From Labia minor (taxonomy: Eukaryota > Arthropoda > Insecta > Dermaptera > Spongiphoridae), in NCBI GenBank assembly GCA_963082975.1, contig OY720350.1, positions 43,179,851 through 43,243,850 on the forward strand: a DNA stretch of 64,000 nucleotides, written 5' to 3'. Both the position numbers and the translations under genes were made by a program. This document shows, piece after piece, positions 1 through 12,205 of the stretch (its first letter is position 1; each line of letters opens with the position of its first letter). The notes beneath the pieces were generated by a model. The model was given only the letters and a program-made list of their open reading frames with translations. It did not search any database and had not been told where the DNA came from.

Positions 1-123
1 AAGATAAAATATAAAAATATGTTTTATAGTATGTTTTCATATAATATTATAATAATATGTGCATAATTAGTCCGGAATAGAAAGAAACAATATAGATTTA
101 ACCTCAATCTAATAAATTAATAA

Positions 124-726
124 GCTGGAGTGTCTCCACTCGACTATCTCGCAAATTTGAATTGGATTAATTAACACATTTATTATATTTAAATTAAATT
201 TAATTACTTATAAATTATAAATTAAAATTAATAAATAATTTTTATTAAACCAGCGCATGTTTGGCTCTTTGTTGATGGCACCACGTCACGTGTTGGCGTG
301 TGAGATTTGTAGGGTTAAAAAATTAATTCTGGTACTTTCAGCGATTCAATCAAGCTGAAATTCTATATATAGCAGTTTTATACAATTATTAATCATGTGA
401 AAAATTATCAAACATATATCTTTATTTTTACGGTCACTTTAGAGGAAAAAAAATCAAAACGTTGTAGGTAATGACCCTCTTCCGGTTGAGCTACATTTCT
501 CAAAAATTGATAGAAAACTAAGAATTTTGAATAATGCCCATGTACCAAATTTCATCATTCTAGCTCAAACCGTTTTTGGTTACATACATACACACACACA
601 TAGAGAGAGAGACATTTTTCTCAACCTTAATGAAAATGATTTAGGAACCTTCAAAACGTATAAAAACATCAAAATCTCAACATCGAAAATTTTCGTGATC
701 GCAATACTATCTCTGGCCAGATAGTA
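124..726 (-). mobile_element. HINE-like family A, copy A1, near full length
   Basis: Read on the minus strand the copy starts with an inverted repeat (TACTATCTC...GAGATAGTA type, diverged here) and continues with GCGATCACGAAAATTTTCG. A short GTGT/ATGT microsatellite and the GATGAAATTTGGTAC and AACCGGAAGAGGGTCATTACC blocks follow. It ends with GCGAGATAGT, which is the inverted copy of the start, and the hairpin GAGTGGAGACACTCCAG. Subterminal inverted repeats, a microsatellite core and a 3' hairpin are the published layout of Helentron-associated elements (DINE-1 type). It has no coding capacity; open frames across it are by-products of the microsatellite. The family assignment is inference from layout. 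Confidence 0.75.
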
Positions 727-2416
727 AAAAGGAATAAGATTGCTTGTTTCAAGGGAGGTAGTTGAACTATATTTAATATATTAAGAAAAACGTCTTTAGG
801 TTATAAAATTTAACTACTATATTAAGATATTATGCTAGTTTCGGGTTTACAATTGGTTGACTGTATAATACACAATTTCAACTATAAACCATTTTGTAAT
901 CTCATTTTTCTTTTATTAAAAACATTTAGATTCTTGATTTTTCGTTATAAGCCCAAAAAGAATAATAAATTATTAAAATTAATAATTTAATCTTCTTAAA
1001 ATAAATAACTGTCCGCGGCTTTGCTAATTCTTTCTTTTTGACTATAACAACCTTTCTGACCCATTTAGAAATTTCAAGTGACCCTCCTAAGTTGTAAAAA
1101 CAATATTTTATATATAGATAAAAAAAATATATACAAAGATATTTTCTGTAATTAATCTTATCTCTGTATGAGTTTAATCGATGCAATTACTCGTCAATGT
1201 ATTAGGAACTAGGACTTCATTATAGCGCAATAAAAAAGTACCTGTCAATAAATAAAAATAAGGAATTTCAAAAAATATTTTTTTCCATGAAAATAAAAAA
1301 TAAATATAACTCTTAGAAAAGACTATATATATATTGTGACCATTATGAAATCTTGATGAAGTTCTATATTTATCTGTTTGTCTCTCACTCTCTCTTCTTA
1401 ATAGTTGAATGAAATAAAGAAAATACATTGAAAACATGCAATGTACCCACACGGTCGCCAATTAAAAAATTTAAAGTCATGACACAAAAAAAGGTAACAT
1501 TTTCAATTTTTTCAATATGGTTCTAAAACAAAAAGGTAAAAATGTTTTTTTCCGATTTGACTCTTAAACATTTTCGACCCATCCAAATTCTATTTTCTCT
1601 TATCTCTCTAATATTCTTTCCTACATTGTCCACCTACCACGACCAACCGGACGTTTCCAAATCGGTCTCCCACCACTATATTTTTCGCCATTCTTTCCTC
1701 TGCCATACTAACCACCTTTGCCGTTTATTTAATTAGGTTCTTTAATTATTTTTTTTTATTTTTTCTAAGACATTTTCTGTAAAACTTCTTACCATAATAT
1801 AGATATAATTGATTTAAACCATTTTCATTAACATCATTTGATATTTTTCAAATTTACATAATACAGATTTAATTTTTTCTTTAATATACATTTTTATTCT
1901 AATTACATTATTAATTACTTACAGATAAATATTATAAATTGTATTTTTTTATAAAAATCTCCCCATTTAGATTCAGATAAACTATGTGAGTGTAACTTTC
2001 TCTTATTATTTTATCTTTTAAATCTGTATTTCATTTGCCAAAGAACAGATAGATTAGATATTATTATATTATAATGAGTATATATGTAATTATTATTATA
2101 TATAGTCTAAAACAGTATGTTTTATGATTAATAGAAGATCTCTTAAATAAATTATTATTTAGAAAATAAATCAAATAATTCAATGGCGATATTACCTTTC
2201 CCCTCAATTAGTGAATCATCAAAATTATATTTTTTATTAAATTTATTAGTCTTTTTTTTTATTTATTCCCATTATCATCATCAAAAACTTCTTTATTGAT
2301 CATAAATTTATATTAAAATTATAATTAAATTACTCAACTATTTTATTTAGTATACTGGTAAAATTAATTAAACAAAAAAAATAAATATATAAATTAAATT
2401 TTTTAAATTCCATACC
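727..2416. other. AT-rich intergenic DNA
   Basis: Very AT-rich sequence with homopolymer runs and no supported gene. A slightly GC-richer patch lies near 1620-1735, but its open frame reads like chance sequence. Confidence 0.6.
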
Positions 2417-2658
2417 TTATAATTCACATTGTGATTGACGATCAGTTCTAATAAACCCTTCAACCGACCTCTGATCAATATTTGTTTTTTTTTCTTTTGC
2501 AAGTCTGATGAAAGCAATAGGCCCCAGTAGAGAGACGATATATTTCTCTTCCTCTGCTGAGCTCACAGAAATATTCTCCCCAGTTTTCTTTTCCGTAGTC
2601 TCACTGGGGTCTTTACCTGTGAACCTGAGGTCCACCCATGAAAATTGACTCCTATAAA
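2417..2658 (-). CDS. candidate terminal coding exon, unrecognised protein
   Basis: On the minus strand an open frame of about 80 codons runs to a TAA at 2417-2419. Its base composition is clearly richer than the surroundings, and its peptide is of mixed composition with no low complexity (it includes FSWVDLRFTGKDPSETT and YIVSLLGPIAFIRLAKEK). A fair splice acceptor (TTCAATTTCAG, pyrimidine-rich upstream) ends at 2659, so the exon would begin at 2658; a second AG lies at 2652-2653. A good donor-like CAG/GTAAAG is also present near 2620, which would instead make a short exon. I recognise no family. It is the best host-coding candidate in the window, but it could be a relic of an old element. 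Confidence 0.3.
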
Positions 2659-2694
2659 CTGAAATTGAACAAAAACTCAATCGATATCATTCAC

Positions 2695-2731
<37 letters not shown>

Positions 2732-3388
2732 TGCAAAAATAATAAATTCCCATTAAATTTAGCAAATTTGTAAAAATATTATGTAACAGATAACAATCAA
2801 GTCTATAATATATGCGAGTATTAAATATAAAAATCTAAAACAAATAATTCTAATAGTGAAATTTCAAAAGAATAGATTATGGAAATTCAAAATTTAATAT
2901 AATATATGGAGTAATTGTTTTATAGTTACTTAATAATCAAATAATAATAGTAATTACCTTGTTATTATTGTATAAATAAATTAAAATCCATTTGACTCAT
3001 TCTTGATTTTATTTGATCTCATAGAAATTATCTTTTGTGGTACCTGGTCACTAAACTAATATATCTTTAGTAATAATATTATAGACTCTATTTTGTAAAT
3101 TATTGAATTAAATTTAATTAACGGCCATTTCCTATTTAACCAAAAGCGAAATTATTATACAAGTTATTTCCTCCTCGTTGAACTTCAAAAGAGCAACCCT
3201 TTCTATAAATAATATATATAATATTCAAATTTAATGTAGGTCTTTTAACTTATTATAATGTTTATTATTATTATTATTTTAGACAAATTTTATTTTAATT
3301 TAATATTGGTGGCATTTTAAATAAATACAATAATAAGTAATTTGTAAATTGTTTGTTTTATTTATATCAAGGCTCTATTTATGTAATA
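2659..3388. other. AT-rich intergenic DNA with an (AT)n tract
   Basis: Contains a pure AT dinucleotide tract near 2698-2728 and otherwise featureless AT-rich sequence. The 8-bp ATGTAATA at 3381-3388 is the left target duplication of the following MITE. Confidence 0.6.
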
Positions 3389-3788
3389 TAGAGGTGGCCA
3401 ACCCTAATGATCTTGCGGGCCACTTTGGAAATGCATCATAACTTCGCGGGCCGCATATAAAATTATACATACCCATATTAGATTTAGACCCATTATAGAT
3501 ATTGTTTGGTGTGACAAATTGAAAAATAATGAATTTTTATTATGTTTACTCTCATTTTTACATATAAACATATATAATATAATAATAATGATACATTGTA
3601 AAAAATATATAATACTAAAAATAAAAAAAGAAACAATGAAATAAAAAAAATAAAATAATATTTATTTCACTAGTGCGATATTTGTTTCGTGAGGGCGCAG
3701 AATATAAAAGTGTGATGAATCTCGCGGGCCGCAAAAATGTTTACGGCGGGCCGCATGCGGCCCGTGGGCCATGGGTTGGCCACCCCTG
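3389..3788. mobile_element. hAT-type MITE, 400 bp, uninterrupted copy
   Basis: The ends are TAGAGGTGGCCAACCC and, inverted, CAGGGGTGGCCAACCC. The element is flanked by an exact 8-bp direct repeat ATGTAATA (3381-3388 and 3789-3796), the duplication size of hAT elements. Subterminal regions are GC-rich with several GCGGGCCGC motifs, and the centre is AT-rich and non-coding. A second copy at 49830-50877 carries an insertion. This one is therefore the empty-site reference for that insertion. Confidence 0.85.
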
Positions 3789-3869
3789 ATGTAATATATA
3801 TATATATATGATGCAGTATTTATTGAAATTCACTATGTTGAAATCGACAAAATTAATGAGTCTAACTAA

Positions 3870-4191
3870 CCGGTAGCACTACGAGCTTTGGATGATCAGA
3901 TGCACAACTTTTTGCATTCCATATAGTGGTCCGCGAGAAAATTTCGCTGGTCCGCAGAAAAATGTGGAATATCCTTACTCATCATGTTAAGTTATGTTTT
4001 AAGATGCATTAAAACATGATTCAATTCATAACAATACGTGATAAGTTATAAAAACTCAATGTTTATGTGTTCTTTGATCACAATTTTTATTTATAAATAT
4101 ATTTAACACTTAAAAAATCCTATTAGTGGTCCGCGGGATTTAAATTATGAATTAACTGGTCCGTGAGGTCAAAAAGTTTGGCGACCGCTGT
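3870..4191. mobile_element. hAT-like MITE remnant
   Basis: The right end reads, inverted, CAGCGGTCGCCAAACTTTTT, a typical hAT terminus. Three TGGTCCGCG/TGGTCCGTG motifs lie inside, as in the other hAT elements of this window. The left end near 3870 is too diverged to pair confidently, and no 8-bp duplication was found, so the element is decayed or truncated. Confidence 0.5.
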
Positions 4192-4740
4192 TTATATAAT
4201 ATATAGAAAAATACAAATTTACTTAAAAAAGCATTTACTTCATAATTTTAAACTTAAAATTTTGATAAGTTGCATATAGCACGAGTATTACAATATAAAA
4301 GAGTATGTGTTAAATCCTCCCACATGAAATCTCACCCAAAACAACTCCGGGATTTAAATACAAGTATGTTTTTAAAATAATAATTTATGAAAGATTAAAA
4401 ATTTATTTATTTGACATTTATTTTTAATACCTACTCAAGATTCAAAGTTGATCGATATTTTGGATAAACTTTGAAGAATGGAAATGGAAATGGAGAGTAA
4501 TTTAATATTTATACAAATAACAATCATTTTTTCATCCAGTATCAAATTTAATCTCTATTTTTAATTGTATTTATTGATTATTTATGAATTTTGTGATTTA
4601 TAAGTATAGGTATTTAAAAAAAAAAAAATTATTTTATTTTATTTTTTCTAAAGTCCCTATTGCTCTATTATAATAATATTTGCTCTGGTTAATTGAGAAT
4701 GAATATTTCTGGTTAATTGAACATAAGTTTGGTTACGTTT
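4192..4740. other. AT-rich intergenic DNA
   Basis: No supported feature; poly-A and T runs and short AT repeats only. Confidence 0.6.
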
Positions 4741-5100
4741 TCAGGGTAGCAATCGAATATGGATGGCAGTAAGCAAAAGGAGAAATGGGAAGGTGAGTTA
4801 AGGCGGGAGGAGGGGTGGGGGAAGGTCGGTTGGTTGCTTTGGAACGGTAACATCTTGGGTTGGCTTAAACAACCCCTGTCTCTTGGTTGGTTGGCCGATG
4901 GGGTGGGGAGGGTTTGGAAATGGCAACTCAGAATGTGAACCCGACGAAGCAAACTTGTATCGGCTCATTTGCATGCAGACTTCGTTCCTTTTCCTCAACC
5001 CCTCGATCCACTCACCCACCACCTCACTCCCCATGGAGGAAAGCCACCACCTGAGCAACCCTGAAGAAAAATCTTAAGTCAAAGTTTCGCCCAAGCCTTC
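4741..5100 (+). other. GC-richer island, possible 5' exon or promoter
   Basis: About 350 bp with markedly higher GC than the flanks. An ATG at 4759 opens a frame (MDGSKQKEKWE) that meets a good splice-donor-like AAG/GTGAGT near 4791, so a short first coding exon is possible. Open frames exist on both strands and none is convincing. No recognisable protein. Confidence 0.2.
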
Positions 5101-5255
5101 TTCTTCTTCCTCTTGTAAACAAAGGATATGATATTGTTTCACCAAGTTAATTATCGTATATGATTGTAAGTTAAACTATGCAGAAATGAGCCAACTACAC
5201 AGCAAGAAATTCCAAAGTTAAATACTCCTCTTCAGTCTACTTTACTTTTTCGTTT

Positions 5256-5301
<46 letters not shown>

Positions 5302-5681
5302 CCATGATTAATGAGCTTTAAATTAAAAACAAATAATAAACTTTTAATTGAATCAATCTGGGTCTGATAAAAAATTCAAACACGATTAATTATTATTCAC
5401 TTATCTATTAAACCTCAATTTTAGTAAACTTTTACTTATTTATTTAGATAATAACTTAAACGCAAGTTCTAAAGGAAAAAGAGAACAGTAATTTCAGATT
5501 GATAAATAAAAAATTAATGAAAATTAAATTTTTTTAAAAATATATATAGACATTGATGTTCTTGTCTTTTCTGTAGTTTTTTATTCTATTGTAAATATTA
5601 TATAATAAATTATTATTCTATGAAAGATACAGAAACATAAGATAATAACATTTCAAAAAGTTATATTCTGAGTAAAAAAAT
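5101..5681. other. AT-rich DNA with a long (TA)n tract
   Basis: A (TA)n tract lies near 5262-5299. Nothing else is supported. Confidence 0.6.
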
Positions 5682-6299
5682 CGGGAGTGTCCTCCCCTAG
5701 ACTTTCCCGCATATAAATAGGTAATTAGGTTATTATTATTATGTTTTAACAACAATCAAAATAAACAAACTAATTAATTTAAATTATAAAGTAAAATGGT
5801 TTAACACTCTATTATATATAATATATTTATAATTTACACCTAACGCTACTTGTATAGGTAAAATGTCACTTCCGGTAGTCAGATCATGATGAAATTTGGT
5901 ATCTGAATTTTTTTCATATTTTTAAACCTATATACAAAATAGGAAGCAAATATCTCGAAGCAAACTGGTACTTTACTTGAAAGGTAAACACAACCAGTGT
6001 AGGTAAAGTACCACTTCCGGTTAACCGATTTTGACGAAATTTTGATAGAAATCTACAAACTGTGAATACTATCGGTGTACCAAATTTCGAAGTCCTAGCT
6101 TGATTAGTTTCTGAGTAAATTTGCTCACAGACAAACATTACATACATCCATACATCCATACATACACACACACATAATTCGAAAAATGGTATTTATTTTC
6201 CGACTCAGGGAGGTCTAAAACGTCAAGATCTATCGAAATCTCGAAGTCGAAATTTTTGACGATTCCAATACTTCCCTTATACGAAGTATGCGGGAAAGT
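5682..6299 (-). mobile_element. HINE-like family B, copy B1, complete
   Basis: On the minus strand it begins ACTTTCCCGCATACTTCGTA, which partly folds on itself with the following AAGGGAAGT. It then has an ATGT-type microsatellite and two GATGAAATTTGGTA/CGGAAGTG modules. It ends with GCGGGAAAGT, the inverted copy of its start, followed by the hairpin region GGGGAGGACACTCCCG. The layout parallels family A exactly with different terminal sequences. No protein is encoded. Confidence 0.7.
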
Positions 6300-7511
6300 A
6301 AAAAATATATATATTCTGAATAAAAAAAATTTCCGAAATTTTAAAGTATATTTGCCAAATACATATTTAAAAATTAAAACATTTAACATTAATATTAAAA
6401 TACAAAGAGAATATGAATATTATTGATTTAATCCTTACTCATTAATTAAAATTGAAATTAAAATTGAAGAGAACCTTACCTATATTTGATTTTAAGTTTT
6501 TTCATTATCTTTTATTAATTAATTTTTTTTTTGTCACTTAAATAAAAACAAAATTAGAGTAAAAGTAACGAGTTTATTTATTTATTTTTTTATATTAAAA
6601 AAATAATGCGACTAAAAGAAAAAAAGAAAAAGTTTGATTAGTAGAACGCTCTACTTCACTGCAAAGTCTTGTTTTAATCATATTTATTTAATTAATTATT
6701 ATTCTTTTCATATCTTTTTTTTCTTCAATCAAATTATTTTTTATTAAAATAATAATAATAAGTAAGAAAAAAAATTGAGACTTGAATATGAAATTGCTTT
6801 CAAAAATTATCAAATAATAAAAATAGAAAATGAAATAAAATATACATAAAACATTGGGAGATTTATATATATATTTTTAAATTTTGAAAATATATATAAT
6901 ATAATATATAATATAATATATAATATAATATATAATAATATATAATAATAATAATAATATATAATATAATAATATTTCTTTAATCCCTTTCCTGATATTT
7001 AGTGTTTTTTATTATTATTTTCTATATAAATAAAAAATAAAAAATTTTCTGTCGAATATAAAAATTTTAGAACTAAATAATAATAATTTATAAGATTTGG
7101 AATAATAATTTGATACTAATAATACTAGAATAAATTTAATTTCTATCTCTAGAAATTCAAATTGAAATATCATTGGTATATAAAAATTGTAAAATATCAC
7201 AATTAAATGATAGTAAAATAATGAATTTCATTATAAATAAATAAAATTTACTACTAAATATAAATTAAATTAGTTAAATGATTTACTATTAACTAAATTT
7301 GCTTAATATATAAAAATACTTGAGGAAGATAAAATTTAGAAATTAAATAATTTTTAAAATTTATATTTTATAAGAGTATTTAATATTATATTATTTAATA
7401 TTCCAAATATCACAATATATTCTTCGTTTACGTAGTCTCTAGTTTGAGACATTGTGGTAAAAAAAAATACTATATATATATACTACTATTGTTAAAAGAA
7501 AATTTAATTAG
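6300..7511. other. extremely AT-rich intergenic DNA
   Basis: Long runs of A/T with a tandem ATAAT/TATAA region around 6893-6972. No gene is supported. Confidence 0.6.
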
Positions 7512-7637
7512 CTGGAGTGTCTCCACTCGACTATCTCGCAATTTGAATTGGATTAAATAACATAATATATTATATTTAAATTAAATTTAATTAATTATAA
7601 ATTATAAATAATAAATATTAAACCAGCGCATGTTTGG
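7512..7637 (-). mobile_element. HINE-A 3'-end fragment (A2), inverted to A3
   Basis: The last ~126 bp of family A in minus orientation (CTGGAGTGTCTCCACTCGAC at the left). It abuts the start of full-length copy A3 in plus orientation. The 3' ends of A2 and A3 therefore form long inverted repeats around the unit 7512-8261. Confidence 0.75.
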
Positions 7638-7642
7638 TTTTT

Positions 7643-8261
7643 TACTATCTCGCCAGAGATAGTATTGCGATCACGAAAATTTTCGATGTTGAGATTTTGA
7701 TGTTTTTATACGTTTTGAAGGTTCCTGAATCATTTTCACTAAGGTTGAGAAAAATGTCTGTGTGTGTGTGTGTGTGTGTGTATGTGTGTGTGTATGTATG
7801 TAGGCAAGATTACGCAAAAACGGTTTGAGCTAGAATGATGAAATTTGGTACATGGACATTATTCAAAATTCATAGTTTTCTATCAACTTTTGAGAAATGT
7901 AGCTCAACCGGAAGAGGGTCATTACCTACAACGTTTTGATTTTTTTTCCTCTAAAGTGACCGTAAAAATAAAGATATATGTTTGATAATTTTTCACATGA
8001 TTAATAATTGTATAAAACTGCTATATATAGAATTTCAGCTTGATTGAATCGCTGAAAGTACCAGAATTAATTTTTTAACACTGCAAATCTCACGCGCCAA
8101 CACGTGACGTGGTGCCATCAACAAAAAGCCAAACATGCACTGGTTTAATATTTATTATTTATTATTTATAATTTATAATTAATTAAATTTAATTTAAATA
8201 TAATATATTATGTTATTTAATCCAATTCAAATTGCGAGATAGTCGAGTGGAGACACTCCAG
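7643..8261 (+). mobile_element. HINE-like family A, copy A3, full length
   Basis: A clear reference copy of about 619 bp. It begins TACTATCTCGCCAGAGATAG (a perfect palindromic end) and has a TGTG/TATG core around 7757-7802. GATGAAATTTGGTAC and CCGGAAGAGGGTCATTACC blocks follow, and it ends GCGAGATAGTCGAGTGGAGA plus CACTCCAG. No open reading frame of substance. Confidence 0.8.
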
Positions 8262-8649
8262 CTAATTTCATTTGATAAAAGATAACAACATTTATTTTAT
8301 CCATCTCTGTTTGCATTTTGGGTATTTATTATTCGTCATACAAATTTCAAAGAAAAGTATTGCTATCGTGATAATATAAACTGATTATATAAGTTGTATT
8401 TTTTTAATTCTATTATTTTTACTATATAATGCCAGTGAGGTAGAGGACGATAAGGATGGGATAGAAGAGAGGAAGATGGAGTTAATTAATAGTTCATATT
8501 TAATGCCAAATAATTAATTTTAAAATATAAAATCCATAGATAATGTTAATAATACATATCCTATTTGGATAATTATTTATTTAATTATTATATTTAATGA
8601 TCTATCTACTAATTATTTACTTGTTCATTACTCGTATTAGTAAAAAATT
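8262..8649. other. AT-rich spacer between HINE-A copies
   Basis: No feature beyond a small GC-richer patch near 8430-8470. Confidence 0.5.
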
Positions 8650-8930
8650 CTGGAGTGTCTCCACTCGACTATCTCGCATATTTGAATTGGATTAATTAAC
8701 ACATATAGTATATTTAAATTAAATTTAATTAATTATAAATTATAAATTAAAATTAATAAATAATATTTATTAAACGAGCGCGTGTTTAGCTGTTTGTTGA
8801 TGGCACCACGTCACATGCTGGCGCGTTAAAATATTAATTTCGATACTTTCTTCGATTCTATCAAGCTGATACTCTATATATAACAGTTTTATACAATTTT
8901 TAATCATGTGAAAAACTATCAAATATAATA
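8650..8930 (-). mobile_element. HINE-A 3' half (A4a)
   Basis: The 3' half of family A in minus orientation, from CTGGAGTGTCTCCACTCGAC to the block before the CTCTAAAGTGACC region. It meets a plus-strand 3' half at about 8930, making a head-to-head palindromic pair. Confidence 0.7.
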
Positions 8931-9309
8931 ATGTAATTTGGTACACAGGCATTATTCAAAATTCGTAGTTTCTATCAACTTTTGAGAAATGTAGCTCAAT
9001 CAGAAGAGGGTCATTACTTACAACATTTTGATTTTTTTTTCGTCTAAAAATAAAGATATATGCCTGATAGTTTTTCACATGATTAAAAATAGTATAAAAC
9101 TGTTATATATAGAATTTCAGCTTGATTGAATCGCTGAAAGTACCAGAATTAATTTTTTAACACGACTGCAAATCACGTGCCAGCACAACAAAGATCCAAA
9201 CAGTAATATATATTTATTAATTTTAATTTATAATTTAATTTAAATATAATATATATGTGTTAATTAATCCAATTGAAATTTGCGAGATAGTCGAGTGGAG
9301 ACAATCCAG
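8931..9309 (+). mobile_element. HINE-A 3' half (A4b)
   Basis: A plus-strand family A copy lacking the 5' end and microsatellite. It begins within the AATTTGGTAC block and ends GAGTGGAGACAATCCAG, with one substitution in the hairpin arm. It pairs with A4a as a snap-back arrangement. Confidence 0.7.
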
Positions 9310-9311
9310 AT

Positions 9312-9635
9312 TTTTATTGATGGCACCATGGCACGTGTTGGCGCGTGAGATTTGCAGTGTTAAAAAATTAATTCTGGTACTTTCAGCGATTCAATCAAGC
9401 TGAAATTCTATATATAGCAGTTTTATACAATTATTAATCATGTGAAAAATTATCAAACATATATCTTTATTTTTACGGTCACTTTAGAAGAAGAAAAATC
9501 AAAACGCTGTAGGTAATGACCCTCTTCCGGTTGAGCTACATTTCTCAAAAGTTGATAGAAAACTACAAATTTTGAATAATGCTCATGTACCAAATTTCAT
9601 CATTCTAGCTCAAACCGTTTTTGCGTAATCTTGTC

Positions 9636-9678
<43 letters not shown>

Positions 9679-9796
9679 AGAGACATTTTTCTCAACCTTA
9701 GTGAAAATGATTCAGGAACCTTCAAAACGTATAAAAACATCAAAATCTCAACATCGAAAATTTTCATGATCGCAATACTATCTCTTACGAGATAGT
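9312..9796 (-). mobile_element. HINE-A copy A5 lacking its 3' end
   Basis: A minus-strand copy with an intact 5' palindrome (TACTATCTCTTACGAGATAG) and a long (CA)n core near 9645-9676. The last ~130 bp are missing; it starts abruptly at TTGATGGCACCA, immediately beside the end of A4b. Confidence 0.7.
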
Positions 9797-10831
9797 AAAA
9801 AGGGATATCATATGTATTTATATTATATTTGTTTAATTTCATGAAAATGTTTAAATTTATCTAAATAACAATTTCTAGTAGAAATAAAGTTGCTAGATAA
9901 TTATGGAAAATTTTATTTTTTTAGATAATTTATTTAGAATATTACAAAATAATAAATAAAATTCTGAGATAAAATTTGATGGATATCAAATTTATATTAA
10001 ATTATTATATACTATTTCTATTAAAATTAGAAAAAAATAATTATGCTAACGGGCATTCAATTTAAATAAAAAATACTAAATCCATCGAAATTAGAACCAT
10101 TAATTTATTTATAATTAAATTTTTGTTTCATTAAAAAAATTTCAATTGGTATTATCATGAATCATTGTGTTTTAATTTGAAATGTATACCTATATTATTT
10201 TATTGTTTTTATTTTATAGATAGATTTGTAATGTAATTTACAGATTAATAAATACTGGGATATAACTAAGTGAATGACTATTTAAAAATAAGACCCATAA
10301 TTTTGATCTTTTTAGAAATTGAATTCGATTATTTGGTAAATATTTATATAATATAAATTTGAGTGAGTGAAAAAAAAATGTACATAAATATTAAAGAAAA
10401 TAAATGAAAATAAAAAAAAAAAACAAAATTTAGCCTTTGATTTTTATCTTCTCTCATAAATAAAAATTTAAAAAGAGAGCGAGAGAGAAAAAAAACGTTA
10501 ACGAAAGGCAGTAAGCTGTAGGAGCAGTAATAGTAGAGCTTCAATACATAAATTAAGATTAAATTTCTTTCCAAACACTTTGATTGGTATTTCAACTCCC
10601 TCAGTCCATTTCCGCTCCTCCTCTCTCAGGGGAGTCTCAATCAATTACTCTAATGAAAGGGAGAGACGCTGGAAAAAAGATCTTTCATTAGATTATATTA
10701 CGAAAAAGAACGAACGAACGAATAAGCTCAAGTGAAAATAAGTGTATTATATTCCGGTAACCCATCCCTCAACCCTTAACCCGCCCTCTATATTAATCAA
10801 CTTTGACTTTTAACTTGAAAAATTTCCAGAC

Positions 10832-10870
<39 letters not shown>

Positions 10871-11203
10871 TTACGTTATTATTCTGAACGAATTATAAAA
10901 TATTACGACTTTAATTTGATAAAAGAATCTAGAAATTAACCAGAGAAAACCGATATATCTTTTTTTTTGATATAATATGATTAGTATTAATCAAAAAATT
11001 GAGAAATTAAAAAAAAAGAAATATTTATAAAGAACAGATATGATTGGATAAAAGTTAACAATTGAATTTTAGTAGGTAATCAAAAATTTAAAAGAAAATA
11101 CTAATATTTTTTCATCCCTTTTTGGCATCAATAATTTATTTTGAATAATTATATGAAAATATATTTTAGTAATGACTAGATGGATAAAATTAATATCAAA
11201 ATA
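9797..11203. other. AT-rich intergenic DNA with a (TTA)n tract
   Basis: Mostly A/T. A GC-richer patch at 10600-10790 has no convincing frame. A (TTA)n microsatellite lies at about 10837-10871. Confidence 0.55.
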
Positions 11204-11590
11204 CAGTGAACGCTCTATATAACCAACTCATTTGAACCAATTTCAATAAAAAAGTTTCTTATTGGAAAAAGTTGTTTATAGGGAAAATTGTTTTTAAAGC
11301 ACCAAAATATTAATTAATTAATTAACAGAAACTAACAAAGATTCTAGTAACTATTCTAATTAACAGAAATAAACATCAATACTGGCAGCACAGAATATAA
11401 ACATATTCCAATGATAGAATATTTTACAATTTGAGGTTATGTTATTGTGAACAGCTGTCAACTCAAATATTTAGCATTAAAAAAATAAGTTACTTATACA
11501 GAGTAGCTAAACTAAAAACAGTTGCTTGTATAGAAGTTGCTTATAAATAATGTTGTTTATAGAGAGGTTGCTTATATAGAGTGTTCTTTG
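11204..11590. mobile_element. pogo/Tc1-mariner-type MITE, 387 bp
   Basis: The termini are CAGTGAACGCTCTATATAAC and, inverted, CAAAGAACACTCTATATAAG. Imperfect inverted repeats extend about 27 bp. TA lies on both sides (11202-11203 and 11591-11592). CAGTGAACxCTCTATATAA ends and TA duplication resemble pogo/Tigger-type elements. The interior is AT-rich and non-coding, with TTGCTTATA and TTGTTTATAGAG motifs repeated near the ends. Confidence 0.65.
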
Positions 11591-12205
11591 TATTTATTTT
11601 TGAATATATGCCTTTATGTTATATGGATTATAATTAAAAAAATAAATGAGAGATTAATTTATTAAATTATATATGTGTCAAAGAAATAAGGATTTCAAAT
11701 TTAAGCCTTTGCCTACCACTCCTCGCCAATCTATTTTTTTGTTAGGATAATCAGTATATTTTTCATCTTATAAAGATGACACTAATATCTAGTTCAGTGT
11801 CTACCGTTCTTCTGCATTAACAAAATCTCATAATAACGACTAATCATCAACTCAAATATAAAGTAAAATAAGAAATTGAAATTTAATTTTTGGTTTTTCA
11901 AGTAAAACTTTCTCAAAACTTGCAAAATTCCCAAATGGCTAGTATTTGTTATTATTTTCTTCTAATATTTATATAAGACTAGCTGTTCTGATCGCCTCCA
12001 GCGATCTTCACTCATAGACGAGGGCTTCGCCCCCTGTACCCCCGAGTGGTATTTAGTATTTGGTTGAAAGTAGTAAAAGGTTTTCATCTATTTTGTTTCA
12101 ATCAGTATATTACATAAAACATTAATTTCTTTTTGTGTTCTTATTTAAAATATATTTTAATTTAATCAGTAAATTAATTATATATTATTATTGTATATGT
12201 TATAT
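11591..12205. other. AT-rich DNA with a small GC-rich relic
   Basis: Around 11985-12050 there is a CTAGCTGTTCTGATCGCCTC ... GGGCTTCGCCCCCTGTACCC patch. I recall similar sequence in Helentron-type repeats, but I cannot assign it. The rest is featureless. Confidence 0.4.

Noticed and set aside
527..724. Open frame across HINE-A1 (and similar ones at 7634-7828, 9600-9842, 35189-35371, 38677-38913, 63010-63249)
   Set aside because: The frames are produced by the repeat's 5' half and GT/CA microsatellite (VCVCVCV- or THTHTH-type peptides). The same peptide fragment on either strand in every copy reflects shared ancestry, not coding.
5914..6171. Open frame with a match at 30601-30834
   Set aside because: Both lie in HINE-B copies; the conserved peptide simply follows the repeat's nucleotide conservation.
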